Source: CAVYWD01 sp963772225 (GTDB taxonomy: Bacteria > Myxococcota > Myxococcia > Myxococcales > UBA5297). Taken from it: DNA of 64,000 bases. Shown here piece by piece: positions 1-8,261 of the stretch. Below the pieces are notes generated by a model. The model was not told the DNA's origin, did not search any database, and was given only the letters and a program-made list of their open reading frames with translations. A program made the position numbers and the translations under genes. The stretch's first letter is position 1, and each line of letters opens with the position of its first letter. The stretch lies in assembly GCA_963772225.1 (NCBI GenBank), contig CAVYWD010000002.1, positions 744,001 to 808,000 on the forward strand, read 5' to 3'.

Positions 1-3000
1 TTTCCCGGGCCTTTTGGTCCGGGCTCCATTGAAGCGCGAGCTCGAGCCCGAAAATGGTCTCGATTTGGTCACTTTCCCGGGCCTTTTGGTCCGGGCTCCA
101 TTGAAGCCTCGGGGCCAAATTCAAGCGCGCAGGGATTGTCGTCCTTTCCCGGGCCTTTTGGTCCGGGCTCCATTGAAGCACGGCGGGGGCTACGAACAAA
201 TCATCGGGCGGACGCCTTTCCCGGGCCTTTTGGTCCGGGCTCCATTGAAGCAAGCGCCCGCTGCCTTCTCTATCAAGGCGACGCCGCCTTTCCCGGGCCT
301 TTTGGTCCGGGCTCCATTGAAGCAAGCGAGAGGTGTAAGAGCGCCGCCTTGCCTCGAACACTTTCCCGGGCCTTTTGGTCCGGGCTCCATTGAAGCCCGA
401 GCACCTTTCCGAGGGTGTCCATCCCTGCATCCACTTTCCCGGGCCTTTTGGTCCGGGCTCCATTGAAGCGATCGCCACAGCCGCAAGAAGGGTTTTCCCC
501 GACGCCTTTCCCGGGCCTTTTGGTCCGGGCTCCATTGAAGCCCGACCTGAATTCGTACCTGCAAATCTTCGCGAGCGCCCTTTCCCGGGCCTTTTGGTCC
601 GGGCTCCATTGAAGCCCATAGCCACCCTCTTAGTTGGTAAGCAACGCTGCCTTCTTTCCCGGGCCTTTTGGTCCGGGCTCCATTGAAGCCCATCTGCCCG
701 ACGTCGACCCGTGGGAAGGCTCGGCTTTCCCGGGCCTTTTGGTCCGGGCTCCATTGAAGCACGTCCCCGCCAGCGCGGGCGCCAGAGTAGTCCGGACTTT
801 CCCGGGCCTTTTGGTCCGGGCTCCATTGAAGCCCTTTACATCGGGGGCTCGGTAGGCCCGACCGGCAATTCTTTCCCGGGCCTTTTGGTCCGGGCTCCAT
901 TGAAGCCGCTTCTCTCTCGCCCGCCGCCGCCCGCTACGCCCCTTTCCCGGGCCTTTTGGTCCGGGCTCCATTGAAGCACCGCGCACGCCGACGGAACGTT
1001 CACGCGCCAGGACTTTCCCGGGCCTTTTGGTCCGGGCTCCATTGAAGCCTTTCTGCCGTCCGGTGTGTTTGCACTTCGAGCATCTTTCCCGGGCCTTTTG
1101 GTCCGGGCTCCATTGAAGCAGCTGCCTGCGTCTACGCCGCGGAGAGCGCGAGGTGCTTTCCCGGGCCTTTTGGTCCGGGCTCCATTGAAGCTCCCGACCT
1201 CTCGTCCCTCAAGTCCTCCTTGTCCTCTTTCCCGGGCCTTTTGGTCCGGGCTCCATTGAAGCTCGGTCTCGGCCGTGCGCCGCGGCAGGAGTCCCGACTT
1301 TCCCGGGCCTTTTGGTCCGGGCTCCATTGAAGCCGTTCCCCGGAGCTCCGGTTGCTCATGTCGAATTCTACTTTCCCGGGCCTTTTGGTCCGGGCTCCAT
1401 TGAAGCCCTCGAGCCAGGCCTCGAGGGGGCGCTCACGCAGGCCTTTCCCGGGCCTTTTGGTCCGGGCTCCATTGAAGCAGGCTTGCGCGGCATGGGATGA
1501 CCTCTCGACGTCGCACTTTCCCGGGCCTTTTGGTCCGGGCTCCATTGAAGCCACTCCGATGGCATCGAGTATCCAAGTCCGTAGCGGCTTTCCCGGGCCT
1601 TTTGGTCCGGGCTCCATTGAAGCCGTCGGAGCCGTGTCCGACGAAGAGGAGGGAACCCACTTTCCCGGGCCTTTTGGTCCGGGCTCCATTGAAGCATGAG
1701 CCCCTCGGCGCGCAGGTCATCCGCGGTCCTCTTTCCCGGGCCTTTTGGTCCGGGCTCCATTGAAGCGAAAATCGGAGTGAGAGGTCGCGCGCGCGATAAT
1801 CCTTTCCCGGGCCTTTTGGTCCGGGCTCCATTGAAGCGCCCAAAGCCGGCTTGCCGAGGGCTCCTTCGACGTCTTTCCCGGGCCTTTTGGTCCGGGCTCC
1901 ATTGAAGCGGCATGGAGGGCATCGGACCTTCGCCCGCGGGCGCCTTTCCCGGGCCTTTTGGTCCGGGCTCCATTGAAGCGTGCCAGGCGTGCGCCGATTC
2001 ACGCGAGCGATCCGCGCTTTCCCGGGCCTTTTGGTCCGGGCTCCATTGAAGCGAATTCGCGGACGAAGACCGCGCGCGCCTGCATGCTTTCCCGGGCCTT
2101 TTGGTCCGGGCTCCATTGAAGCGCTCCCGTCGCTGGACATGTCCGTGCTGGGCGTCATCTTTCCCGGGCCTTTTGGTCCGGGCTCCATTGAAGCTATGCC
2201 TGGCTGGGGAGCGATGCAGGCGATCGGATCTTTCCCGGGCCTTTTGGTCCGGGCTCCATTGAAGCGACTGCTGGGCGCGCATGGTGCGATACCGTTGGGA
2301 CTTTCCCGGGCCTTTTGGTCCGGGCTCCATTGAAGCTGCTCGGTGTTGCGAAGCCACGAATAGAACGCCTTCTTTCCCGGGCCTTTTGGTCCGGGCTCCA
2401 TTGAAGCGGGTTGGTGATGGTAATGTAAGCGAATCGAGAGCTTCTTTCCCGGGCCTTTTGGTCCGGGCTCCATTGAAGCGGGTTGGTGATGGTAATGTAA
2501 GCGAATCGAGAGCTTCTTTCCCGGGCCTTTTGGTCCGGGCTCCATTGAAGCTTCAGACTAAAAAGAATCATCTCTATAGTCTCTAGCGTCTTTCCCGGGC
2601 CTTTTGGTCCGGGCTCCATTGAAGCGATGTCTCCCGACTCAGGAGCGGCGACGGGCCCGGTCCTTTCCCGGGCCTTTTGGTCCGGGCTCCATTGAAGCGG
2701 AGGAATGAGCAGGATCGCGCGCTGAACCCCCGGGACTTTCCCGGGCCTTTTGGTCCGGGCTCCATTGAAGCGAGACGCTTGCCCCTTGGGACCTGGTCGA
2801 GGCATCCCTACTTTCCCGGGCCTTTTGGTCCGGGCTCCATTGAAGCGCGTAGTAAGCGACTGCGGCGAGCTCCCGCGGCGTCTTTCCCGGGCCTTTTGGT
2901 CCGGGCTCCATTGAAGCTGCGCCTTCGACCTGCTCATGCCCGGGAACAGGTCCCCTTTCCCGGGCCTTTTGGTCCGGGCTCCATTGAAGCGAATAATACG

Positions 3001-3627
3001 AAGTTCCTGCGCCGAGCCCAAGCGACTTTCCCGGGCCTTTTGGTCCGGGCTCCATTGAAGCCCCAGGGATTGGAAGGGAACGGTTGACCCCGACGTCTTT
3101 CCCGGGCCTTTTGGTCCGGGCTCCATTGAAGCCGCCGCTTGAAGCCGACTTTCCATTGCCGCGTAAACTTTCCCGGGCCTTTTGGTCCGGGCTCCATTGA
3201 AGCCGATTTCCCCGTCCTCAGGGTGCCAGTACGAAAGGTGCTTTCCCGGGCCTTTTGGTCCGGGCTCCATTGAAGCATTGAGACTATCGATAATTGAGAG
3301 GTCGGCGAAGTTCTTTCCCGGGCCTTTTGGTCCGGGCTCCATTGAAGCGAATAATACGAAGTTCCTGCGCCGAGCCCAAGCGACTTTCCCGGGCCTTTTG
3401 GTCCGGGCTCCATTGAAGCCCCAGGGATTGGAAGGGAACGGTTGACCCCGACGTCTTTCCCGGGCCTTTTGGTCCGGGCTCCATTGAAGCGAGCTCGCGA
3501 CGCTCGCGCAGGTCTGCCTGTGGCTTCTTTCCCGGGCTTTTTGGTCCGGGCTCCATTGAAGCGAGGCGGTCCGCCCCTGCGAGTGCCCCACGTGCAACTT
3601 TCCCGGGCCTTTTGGTCCGGGCTCCAT
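1..3627 (+). CRISPR. CRISPR array, leader-proximal segment (51 repeats, 50 spacers)
   Basis: The 36-bp repeat reads CTTT, then CCCGGGCC, TTTT, GGTCCGGG (an 8-bp stem with one G-U pair and a T4 loop), then CTCCATTGAAGC. Its 3' end ATTGAAGC matches the 8-nt crRNA 5' handle of many type I and III systems, so transcription is on the plus strand and the leader and cas genes should lie upstream of base 1, outside the window. The first repeat lacks one base at the window edge. Spacers are 34-38 bp. Spacer 2408-2443 is repeated exactly at 2480-2515. The spacer pair 2991-3025 and 3062-3096 recurs at 3349-3383 and 3420-3454. The repeat at 3527 has C12 changed to T. The last repeat (3598-3627) is cut after base 30 by the IS. 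Subtype cannot be assigned without cas genes. Confidence 0.98.
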
Positions 3628-3690
3628 CTTCAGCGGCGGCGTGATCGAGATCCACCTGTCGGCGGCCTCGAGATCCACCCGGTCGTTGAG
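3628..3690 (+). repeat. IS left end: terminal inverted repeat and internal binding-site repeats
   Basis: After the terminal CTTCAGCGGCGGCGTG there are two direct copies of GAGATCCACC (3647-3656 and 3670-3679) spaced 23 bp. They correspond to the inverted copies near the right end. Such multiple terminal repeats are typical transposase-binding sites in the IS21/Tn7/Mu group. Confidence 0.75.
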
Positions 3691-3759
3691 GCGAGGGAGT
3701 CGGAGTAGCTCTCAGGGCGAGAAGTATCCGGAGGACCCCTTCGGCGTGACGGTCGAGGG

Positions 3760-4152
3760 ATGCGACCCCGGAAGAAGGTCCGCAGTCGGCGGTGTAGCGA
3801 GTGCAGGAGTTGGTACTCCCCCGATCCTCGCGCGGCGGAGACGCAGCATGCATGCAGCGAAGCCTGTCGCCAGGCGAGACGCAAGCGACAGGCGCGCGAA
3901 CGTCGAGCGAAGGCGCCTGAGGAGTTCCGGAAGGCGGAGCAGGCGCGACAAGCCCGATGCCGGGCCCAGAAGAGAGCCCTGCGATCGGGCGCGGGGCCGC
4001 CGGAGGCGGGCGACCAGGGGGGCTCGTTCGGCGCGCGACTCGAGGACGTGCTCGAGCTGGCGCTGGCGACTCCGCGGCCTTCTCGCGCTGCCCTGACCGA
4101 GGCGCTGCGTGAGCTGTGCTCGTGCGCACCAGGCGCGGGAGCAGGCCCGTGA
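3760..4152 (+). CDS. Small Cys-rich basic protein of the IS element (putative zinc ribbon)
   Basis: First gene of the element, 130 aa. The N-terminal part holds a likely zinc site, CSEC at about residues 13-16 followed by CSEAC near 32-36. An Arg/Lys/Ala-rich helical stretch (about 37-75) could bind nucleic acid. The C-terminal half has no recognisable domain. It lies 132 bp inside the left end and starts at an ATG after a weak GAGG. I do not know its function. Its place ahead of the ParB-like gene and transposase suggests an accessory DNA-binding or regulatory protein of the element. There is no evidence that it is catalytic. Confidence 0.6.
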   Translation: MRPRKKVRSRRCSECRSWYSPDPRAAETQHACSEACRQARRKRQARERRAKAPEEFRKAEQARQARCRAQKRALRSGAGPPEAGDQGGSFGARLEDVLELALATPRPSRAALTEALRELCSCAPGAGAGP

Positions 4153-4164
4153 CCTGTGGAGCGA

Positions 4165-4390
4165 TGTCACGCGCCGGCTTCGGCGGCCAAGTTGGCGCGG
4201 CAGCAGGGGAAACCTCGGGGTTTTGCGCAGAGCGGAGCAGTGTCACGCGCATGCTTCGGCGTTCGGCGGCGCCGGCGAGTCGCCGTTTTCCCTCTGAGGA
4301 GCCGTCAGGCAGCGGGTGACCTCAGGTACGTGTCACGCGCCGGCTTCGAGCTCTCTCAGAGGGAAAAACGGCCCCTGTCACGCGCCGGGA
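4165..4390. repeat. Iteron-like direct repeats with an embedded inverted repeat
   Basis: TGTCACGCGCCGGCTTCG occurs at 4165-4182 and 4331-4348. A variant TGTCACGCGCATGCTTCG lies at 4241-4258 and a shorter copy TGTCACGCGCCGG at 4376-4388. Between and around them, CCGTTTTCCCTCTGAG (4283-4298) is inverted at 4355-4371 with one extra A. The block fills the gap between the zinc-ribbon gene and the ParB-like gene. It may hold operator, ParB-type binding or promoter sites; the function is inferred only from position. Confidence 0.7.
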
Positions 4391-4427
4391 TGGCCAAGGA
4401 TCTCGGTGAGGGCGCACGGTGGCGCGC

Positions 4428-5333
4428 ATGACGGGCGTGTCGACCGCGAGCACCGAGATGGCGCCGAGCGAGCTGGGCGATTCGCTCTTGGCGGTGCGAC
4501 TGTGCGCGGGCGAGGCCACGCAGCAGATGCAGCTGTCGCTCTCGAAGCTCGGGCAGCTGACGCCGGTGCAGGCCTTTCGAATGGGCGAGAAGCTGGAGGT
4601 CTTCGATGGACTCAAGCGGTTGAGCGCCTCGCGCGAGCTTGGGTGGTCGAAGCTGCGCGTCGAGGTCCACGGCGTCGACTCTGCAGGGGCGAAGGTGCGG
4701 CTGTTGCGCTGCAACGCCGGGGCGGGTCTGTGCGAGCTCGAGGAGGGCTGGCTGGTGCGCTCCCTCTATCGCGACGACCACGTGAGCCAGCCGCAGATCG
4801 CGATTCTGCTCGGGCGGGACAAGAGCTGGGTGTGTCGGCGTCTGGCTTTGGCAGAGGACCTGTCGGACGAGCTGACGGCGAATGTGCGGCTGGGGCTGTT
4901 GTCGGCCACCGCGGTGCGAGAGCTTTCGCGGTTGCCGCGCGGCAACCAGGACGCTGTGGGCCTGGTGGTAGCCCGACGAGGGCTGACCACGCGGCAGACC
5001 GCGCGCCTGGTCGATTCGCTGCTCGCGGCCCAGGAAGCGGAGTGGCCGGCGCTGCTGGAGCGAGCCAGCGCACCCATGGCCGCCGAGTCCCCCAAGGGCA
5101 GTGCACCGCGGCGCACGCCCGGCGAGCAGATGGTCGCGGACGCCTGGGCGATGAAGCGCCTCTCGACGCGCCTGCACGCGCGGCTCTTGGAGCGGTCGCT
5201 GGCCAGCTTGGGAGCGCCGGCGTGCGAGGTGGTCTCGCGCGAGCTCGTCGAGCTGCGCGGTGCGCTGGCCGCCCTGACCCGGACCCTCGACGCGCGCCTC
5301 GGGGCGCCAGGAGCCTCCGATGCTTCCGCTTGA
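4428..5333 (+). CDS. ParB/RepB-like DNA-binding protein carried by the IS element
   Basis: About 301 aa. Residues ~40-95 resemble the ParB N-terminal domain: LTPVQAFRMGEKLEVFDGLK, then RLSASRELGW, equivalent to the usual 'hDGhRRlxAarelGw'. A ParB-type helix-turn-helix follows (SQPQIAILLGRDKSWVCRRL). The remainder is helical. ParB proteins bind parS-like sites and bridge or spread on DNA; here the natural candidates are the iteron-like repeats just upstream. The stop overlaps the istA start by 14 bp, so the two are probably co-translated. An in-frame GTG at 4419 is an alternative start. A ParB-like passenger is not part of the standard two-gene IS21 plan, and its role in transposition or target choice is unknown. 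Confidence 0.75.
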   Translation: MTGVSTASTEMAPSELGDSLLAVRLCAGEATQQMQLSLSKLGQLTPVQAFRMGEKLEVFDGLKRLSASRELGWSKLRVEVHGVDSAGAKVRLLRCNAGAGLCELEEGWLVRSLYRDDHVSQPQIAILLGRDKSWVCRRLALAEDLSDELTANVRLGLLSATAVRELSRLPRGNQDAVGLVVARRGLTTRQTARLVDSLLAAQEAEWPALLERASAPMAAESPKGSAPRRTPGEQMVADAWAMKRLSTRLHARLLERSLASLGAPACEVVSRELVELRGALAALTRTLDARLGAPGASDASA

Positions 5334-6957
5334 CCCGCAGCTGGTCCACGACGTGGTGCAGCTCGACAAGGAGGGGATGACTTGGCGCGCGATCGCGCGG
5401 GCCCTGCACATCAGCCGAAACACCGTGCGGCGCATCGTCAAGAGCCACCAGGAGGCGCGCGAAACTGCGCACTCGGCGCTGCCACGGGTGCGCGGCTCGC
5501 GCCGCCGCGCCTCGAAGCTCGACCCCTTTCGCAGCCTGATCACCGAGCTGCTCGAGAAGTATCCGGACATCACCGCGCAGCGGGTCTTCGAGCATTTGCG
5601 CGACGAGCATGGCTACGCAGGCGGCGACACCATCGTGAAAGTCCTGGTGAGCAACCTGCGCCCGAAGTTGCCGCCCAAGCCGAGCCTCCAGACGCCGCCG
5701 CGGGTGCCGGGGGACATGGGCGAGTGCGACTGGTCGCCCTACCCGGTGGAATTCGCCCATGCGCCGTCCATGACCCTGCAGGCCTTCGGATACGCACTGC
5801 GCTACTCGACCCGGAAGTACTTCGGCTTCTTCGAGAGCAACGGCCTGCACCCTTTGATGGACGGCCACCGCCACGCCTTCGCGCGCTTCCAGGGCGCCGC
5901 GCGCCGGTGCACCTACGATAGCCAGAAGCCGGTGGTGCTGCGCTGGGAAGGCAACCAGCCAATCCTCAATCCCCGCTTCGTCGATTTCGCCACCTATTAC
6001 GAATTCTCCGCCGTCGCCGTGCGCCATGCCCCCAACCGCAAGCCCCGGGTCGAGCGGAGCTTCTGGGAGCTCTCCCTCAGCTTCTTCCGGGGCCGCTCAT
6101 TCCGCGACCTGGCCGACCTCGAGGCCCAGCTCTCCCGGTGGATGGACACCATCGCCGACCTGCGCCCCATCAAGCGGATGAAGCGGCGCACGCGGATGGA
6201 GCTCTTCGCCGAAGAGCAGTCGCTGCTGCGGCCGCTGCCGCGCCACCCCTACGACACCGCGCGGGTGCTCTACAAGCTCTGCAACCTCGAGGGCTTCATG
6301 ACCTGGGAGACCAATGAATATTCCCTGCCCTATGAATACGTCACCGAGATTCTCCCGGTGCGCATCACCGAGAATGAGCTCTTCGTCTACAAAGCGGACC
6401 TGACCTGCCTGGCACGGCACGAGCTCAGGCCTCGCGGCGCGCAGCAGCAGTCAATCCTGCCGGGGCATCGGCCCCCGCGCGCCGAGGGCGGGCCCGCCCT
6501 CGAGCACCTGCGGCGCGCATTCCAGGATCTTGGGGGGCCCGGAGCGGAGTACCTGGCGGCGCTCGAGCGGCGCGACTCGCGGTCGGCCGGCTACCACGCG
6601 CGCAAGGTCCTTTCGCTGCGCGAGGGCTACGACACCGCCGAGCTCTGCAAGGCGCTCTCGCACGCGCTCTGCTTCGGCGCTCTCGAGCACGTCAGCATCG
6701 AGAAGATCCTCAACGCCCGCTCCGACCGCCGCCGGCTCGACGAGTACGTCGCCGCGGCCTCGGCCAAGAAGCTCAAGAGCGCCGTCGCCCAGAGCTGCAC
6801 CGAGCCGCGCGACCTCGCCGAGTACGACGCGCTGCCGTGCCGCGGCACAGTCCCCGAGCCCCAAGGAGAAGCGACATGCGAGCCCCCACCTCCCTCAAAG
6901 GCCCCGCCGCCGAAGCCCGGGAGCGCATCGAGCGGCACCTCGACCGACTCGGTCTGA
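5320..6957 (+). CDS. istA: IS21-family transposase IstA-like (DDE integrase)
   Basis: 545 aa, ATG preceded by AGGAG. An N-terminal helix-turn-helix (about residues 20-42, TWRAIARALHISRNTVRRIV) is followed by an rve-type DDE core. Likely catalytic residues are D137 (ECDWSP), D200 (TYDSQKPVV) and E245 (RVERSF). The C-terminal region has the usual IS21 beta-barrel/helical tail. It cuts and joins the element ends, working with the IstB ATPase. The gene overlaps the ParB-like gene upstream by 14 bp and istB downstream by 82 bp. No frameshift is seen, so it is probably functional. Confidence 0.93.
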   Translation: MLPLDPQLVHDVVQLDKEGMTWRAIARALHISRNTVRRIVKSHQEARETAHSALPRVRGSRRRASKLDPFRSLITELLEKYPDITAQRVFEHLRDEHGYAGGDTIVKVLVSNLRPKLPPKPSLQTPPRVPGDMGECDWSPYPVEFAHAPSMTLQAFGYALRYSTRKYFGFFESNGLHPLMDGHRHAFARFQGAARRCTYDSQKPVVLRWEGNQPILNPRFVDFATYYEFSAVAVRHAPNRKPRVERSFWELSLSFFRGRSFRDLADLEAQLSRWMDTIADLRPIKRMKRRTRMELFAEEQSLLRPLPRHPYDTARVLYKLCNLEGFMTWETNEYSLPYEYVTEILPVRITENELFVYKADLTCLARHELRPRGAQQQSILPGHRPPRAEGGPALEHLRRAFQDLGGPGAEYLAALERRDSRSAGYHARKVLSLREGYDTAELCKALSHALCFGALEHVSIEKILNARSDRRRLDEYVAAASAKKLKSAVAQSCTEPRDLAEYDALPCRGTVPEPQGEATCEPPPPSKAPPPKPGSASSGTSTDSV

Positions 6958-7703
6958 GGGGGCTTTCCATCGATGCCTATCTGGCCTGGGTCAAGGAGCA
7001 CCAGCCCTCGGACCTGGAAGCCGCCGAGCAGCTGCTCGCTGCGGCGGCCGCCATCAAGCGCGAGCGCAGCATCGAGTGGCGCATCAAGGGCAGCGGCATG
7101 AAGGTCCGCAAGACCATGGCGGCCTTCGACTGGGACTTCCAGCCCAAGCTCGATCGCCGCTTCGTCGAGGAGCTCTTCGCGCTCTCCTTCGTCCAGCGGC
7201 ACGAGGACCTCTTGATCACCGGTAAGAGCGGGACCGGCAAGAGCCACATCCTGCAGGCTCTCGCGGTCCAAGCCTGCGAGCAGGAGTGGATGGTGCGCTA
7301 CGCCCGGTGCGTCGACCTGGTCGACCACCTCTACGCCGGCCTGGCCGACGGCTCCTACGAGCGGCGGATGAAGAGCTGGTGTCGGCCCACGCTCCTGGTG
7401 ATCGACGACGTCGGACTGGGCCAGCTCAAGCGCCGCGACGACGAGCCGACCGCGGCCCACATGATCTTCACCCTCTTGGATCGCCGACACGGCAGCGCCA
7501 GCACGGCGATCACGTCGAACATCAGGCTCTCCTCATGGGGCAAGTACCTGGGCGACGCTACCCTGGCCGCGGCGGTCCTCGACCGCCTGGCGGCGACCTC
7601 CATCCGGATCGACATCGACGGGCCGAGCTTCCGGCAGCACCAGGCGCACCAGCGGGCCAAGGAGCAGGGACACGAGCTCCCGGTGGAGGAACCCCATGAT
7701 TGA
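6876..7703 (+). CDS. istB: IS21-family helper ATPase IstB-like (AAA+)
   Basis: 275 aa. The start is set by AAGGAG at 6863-6868, seven bases before the ATG. Walker A is GKSGTGKS (residues 116-123) and Walker B is LLVIDDVG (~175-182), in the DnaA/IstB AAA+ fold. IstB assembles on DNA, picks the target and stimulates IstA. The N-terminal 80 residues form the helical IstB domain. The start lies inside the 3' end of istA, and the stop overlaps the next small gene by 8 bp, so expression is probably coupled along the whole element. Confidence 0.93.
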   Translation: MRAPTSLKGPAAEARERIERHLDRLGLRGLSIDAYLAWVKEHQPSDLEAAEQLLAAAAAIKRERSIEWRIKGSGMKVRKTMAAFDWDFQPKLDRRFVEELFALSFVQRHEDLLITGKSGTGKSHILQALAVQACEQEWMVRYARCVDLVDHLYAGLADGSYERRMKSWCRPTLLVIDDVGLGQLKRRDDEPTAAHMIFTLLDRRHGSASTAITSNIRLSSWGKYLGDATLAAAVLDRLAATSIRIDIDGPSFRQHQAHQRAKEQGHELPVEEPHD

Positions 7704-7896
7704 GAGGCCGCCGCTGACGCTCAACCTCCCGCCGCTCGACGGCCCCACCGCGGCTTGGCTGCTCGACCTCTGCGGCCAGCTCCAAGTCGCGCTCTGGCAA
7801 GAGTACGGCGACGAGGTCGAGGCCCACTGGACTGCGACCGAGCCCAACCAGCTCCTCTACGGGCCCCTGCAGCCCGCCTCGCGCAAGAGGCGCTGA
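7696..7896 (+). CDS. Small protein at the 3' end of the IS operon (66 aa)
   Basis: Starts with ATG after GGAGGAA and overlaps istB by 8 bp, which supports real translation. The sequence is short and mixed helical (LLDLCGQLQVALWQEYGDEV), with an Arg-rich C-terminus and no cysteine cluster or membrane segment. I do not recognise a family. As the last gene of the operon it could be an accessory factor of the transposase complex. Confidence 0.6.
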   Translation: MIERPPLTLNLPPLDGPTAAWLLDLCGQLQVALWQEYGDEVEAHWTATEPNQLLYGPLQPASRKRR

Positions 7897-8261
7897 TACC
7901 GCGATTCTGCCCGGGCCGCAGGTGTGGCCCTCAGAGCGGGCTCCGCTGGCGAGCGTCCCGCGACCGCGACGGAATGCCTGCGGCCCGGGCGCCCTTCATC
8001 ACCGCGACAGACTGACCGCCGGAGGCGCCCGACCCGCCTTCGGCGGTCGGCGTTTTGATCCCGCTCCGGAATGGGGCCCGGGCCCTGACGAGTCCAGCGC
8101 GGGGACAGCGCCTCGTTTCCGCGATCCGTAGACGGCGGGGACGGCTCGCCCGCCTCCGTATTCGCCCGCACCCTTCTGACGGCCTGCGCCCGCAACCCCG
8201 CAACCGAGACTGGATCGCCAAAACCGCCGAGAGTGGATCACCTCCACGCCGCCGCCGAAGC
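7897..8261. repeat. Non-coding right end of the IS element
   Basis: No gene is supported in these 365 bp. Two direct copies of CCGAGASTGGATC lie at 8204-8216 and 8228-8240, inverted relative to the left-end GATCCACC repeats. The terminal inverted repeat closes the element at 8261, directly against the CTCCAT target duplication. Confidence 0.75.

Larger units (their letters stand above)
3628..8261 (+). mobile_element. IS21-like element with passenger genes, inserted in a CRISPR repeat
   Basis: The ends are inverted repeats: CTTCAGCGGCGGCGTG at the left and, read inward, CTTCGGCGGCGGCGTG at the right. The flanks carry a direct 6-bp duplication CTCCAT (3622-3627 and 8262-8267), which is bases 25-30 of the CRISPR repeat. 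IS21 family members normally make 4-8 bp duplications and are about 2-2.5 kb long. This one is 4,634 bp and has five genes on the plus strand: zinc-ribbon protein, ParB-like protein, IstA-like DDE transposase, IstB-like ATPase and a 66-aa protein. All are read in the same direction as the array. The reading frames look intact and the duplication is exact, so the insertion looks recent. The family is assigned from IstA/IstB; the exact IS name is not known. Confidence 0.93.
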
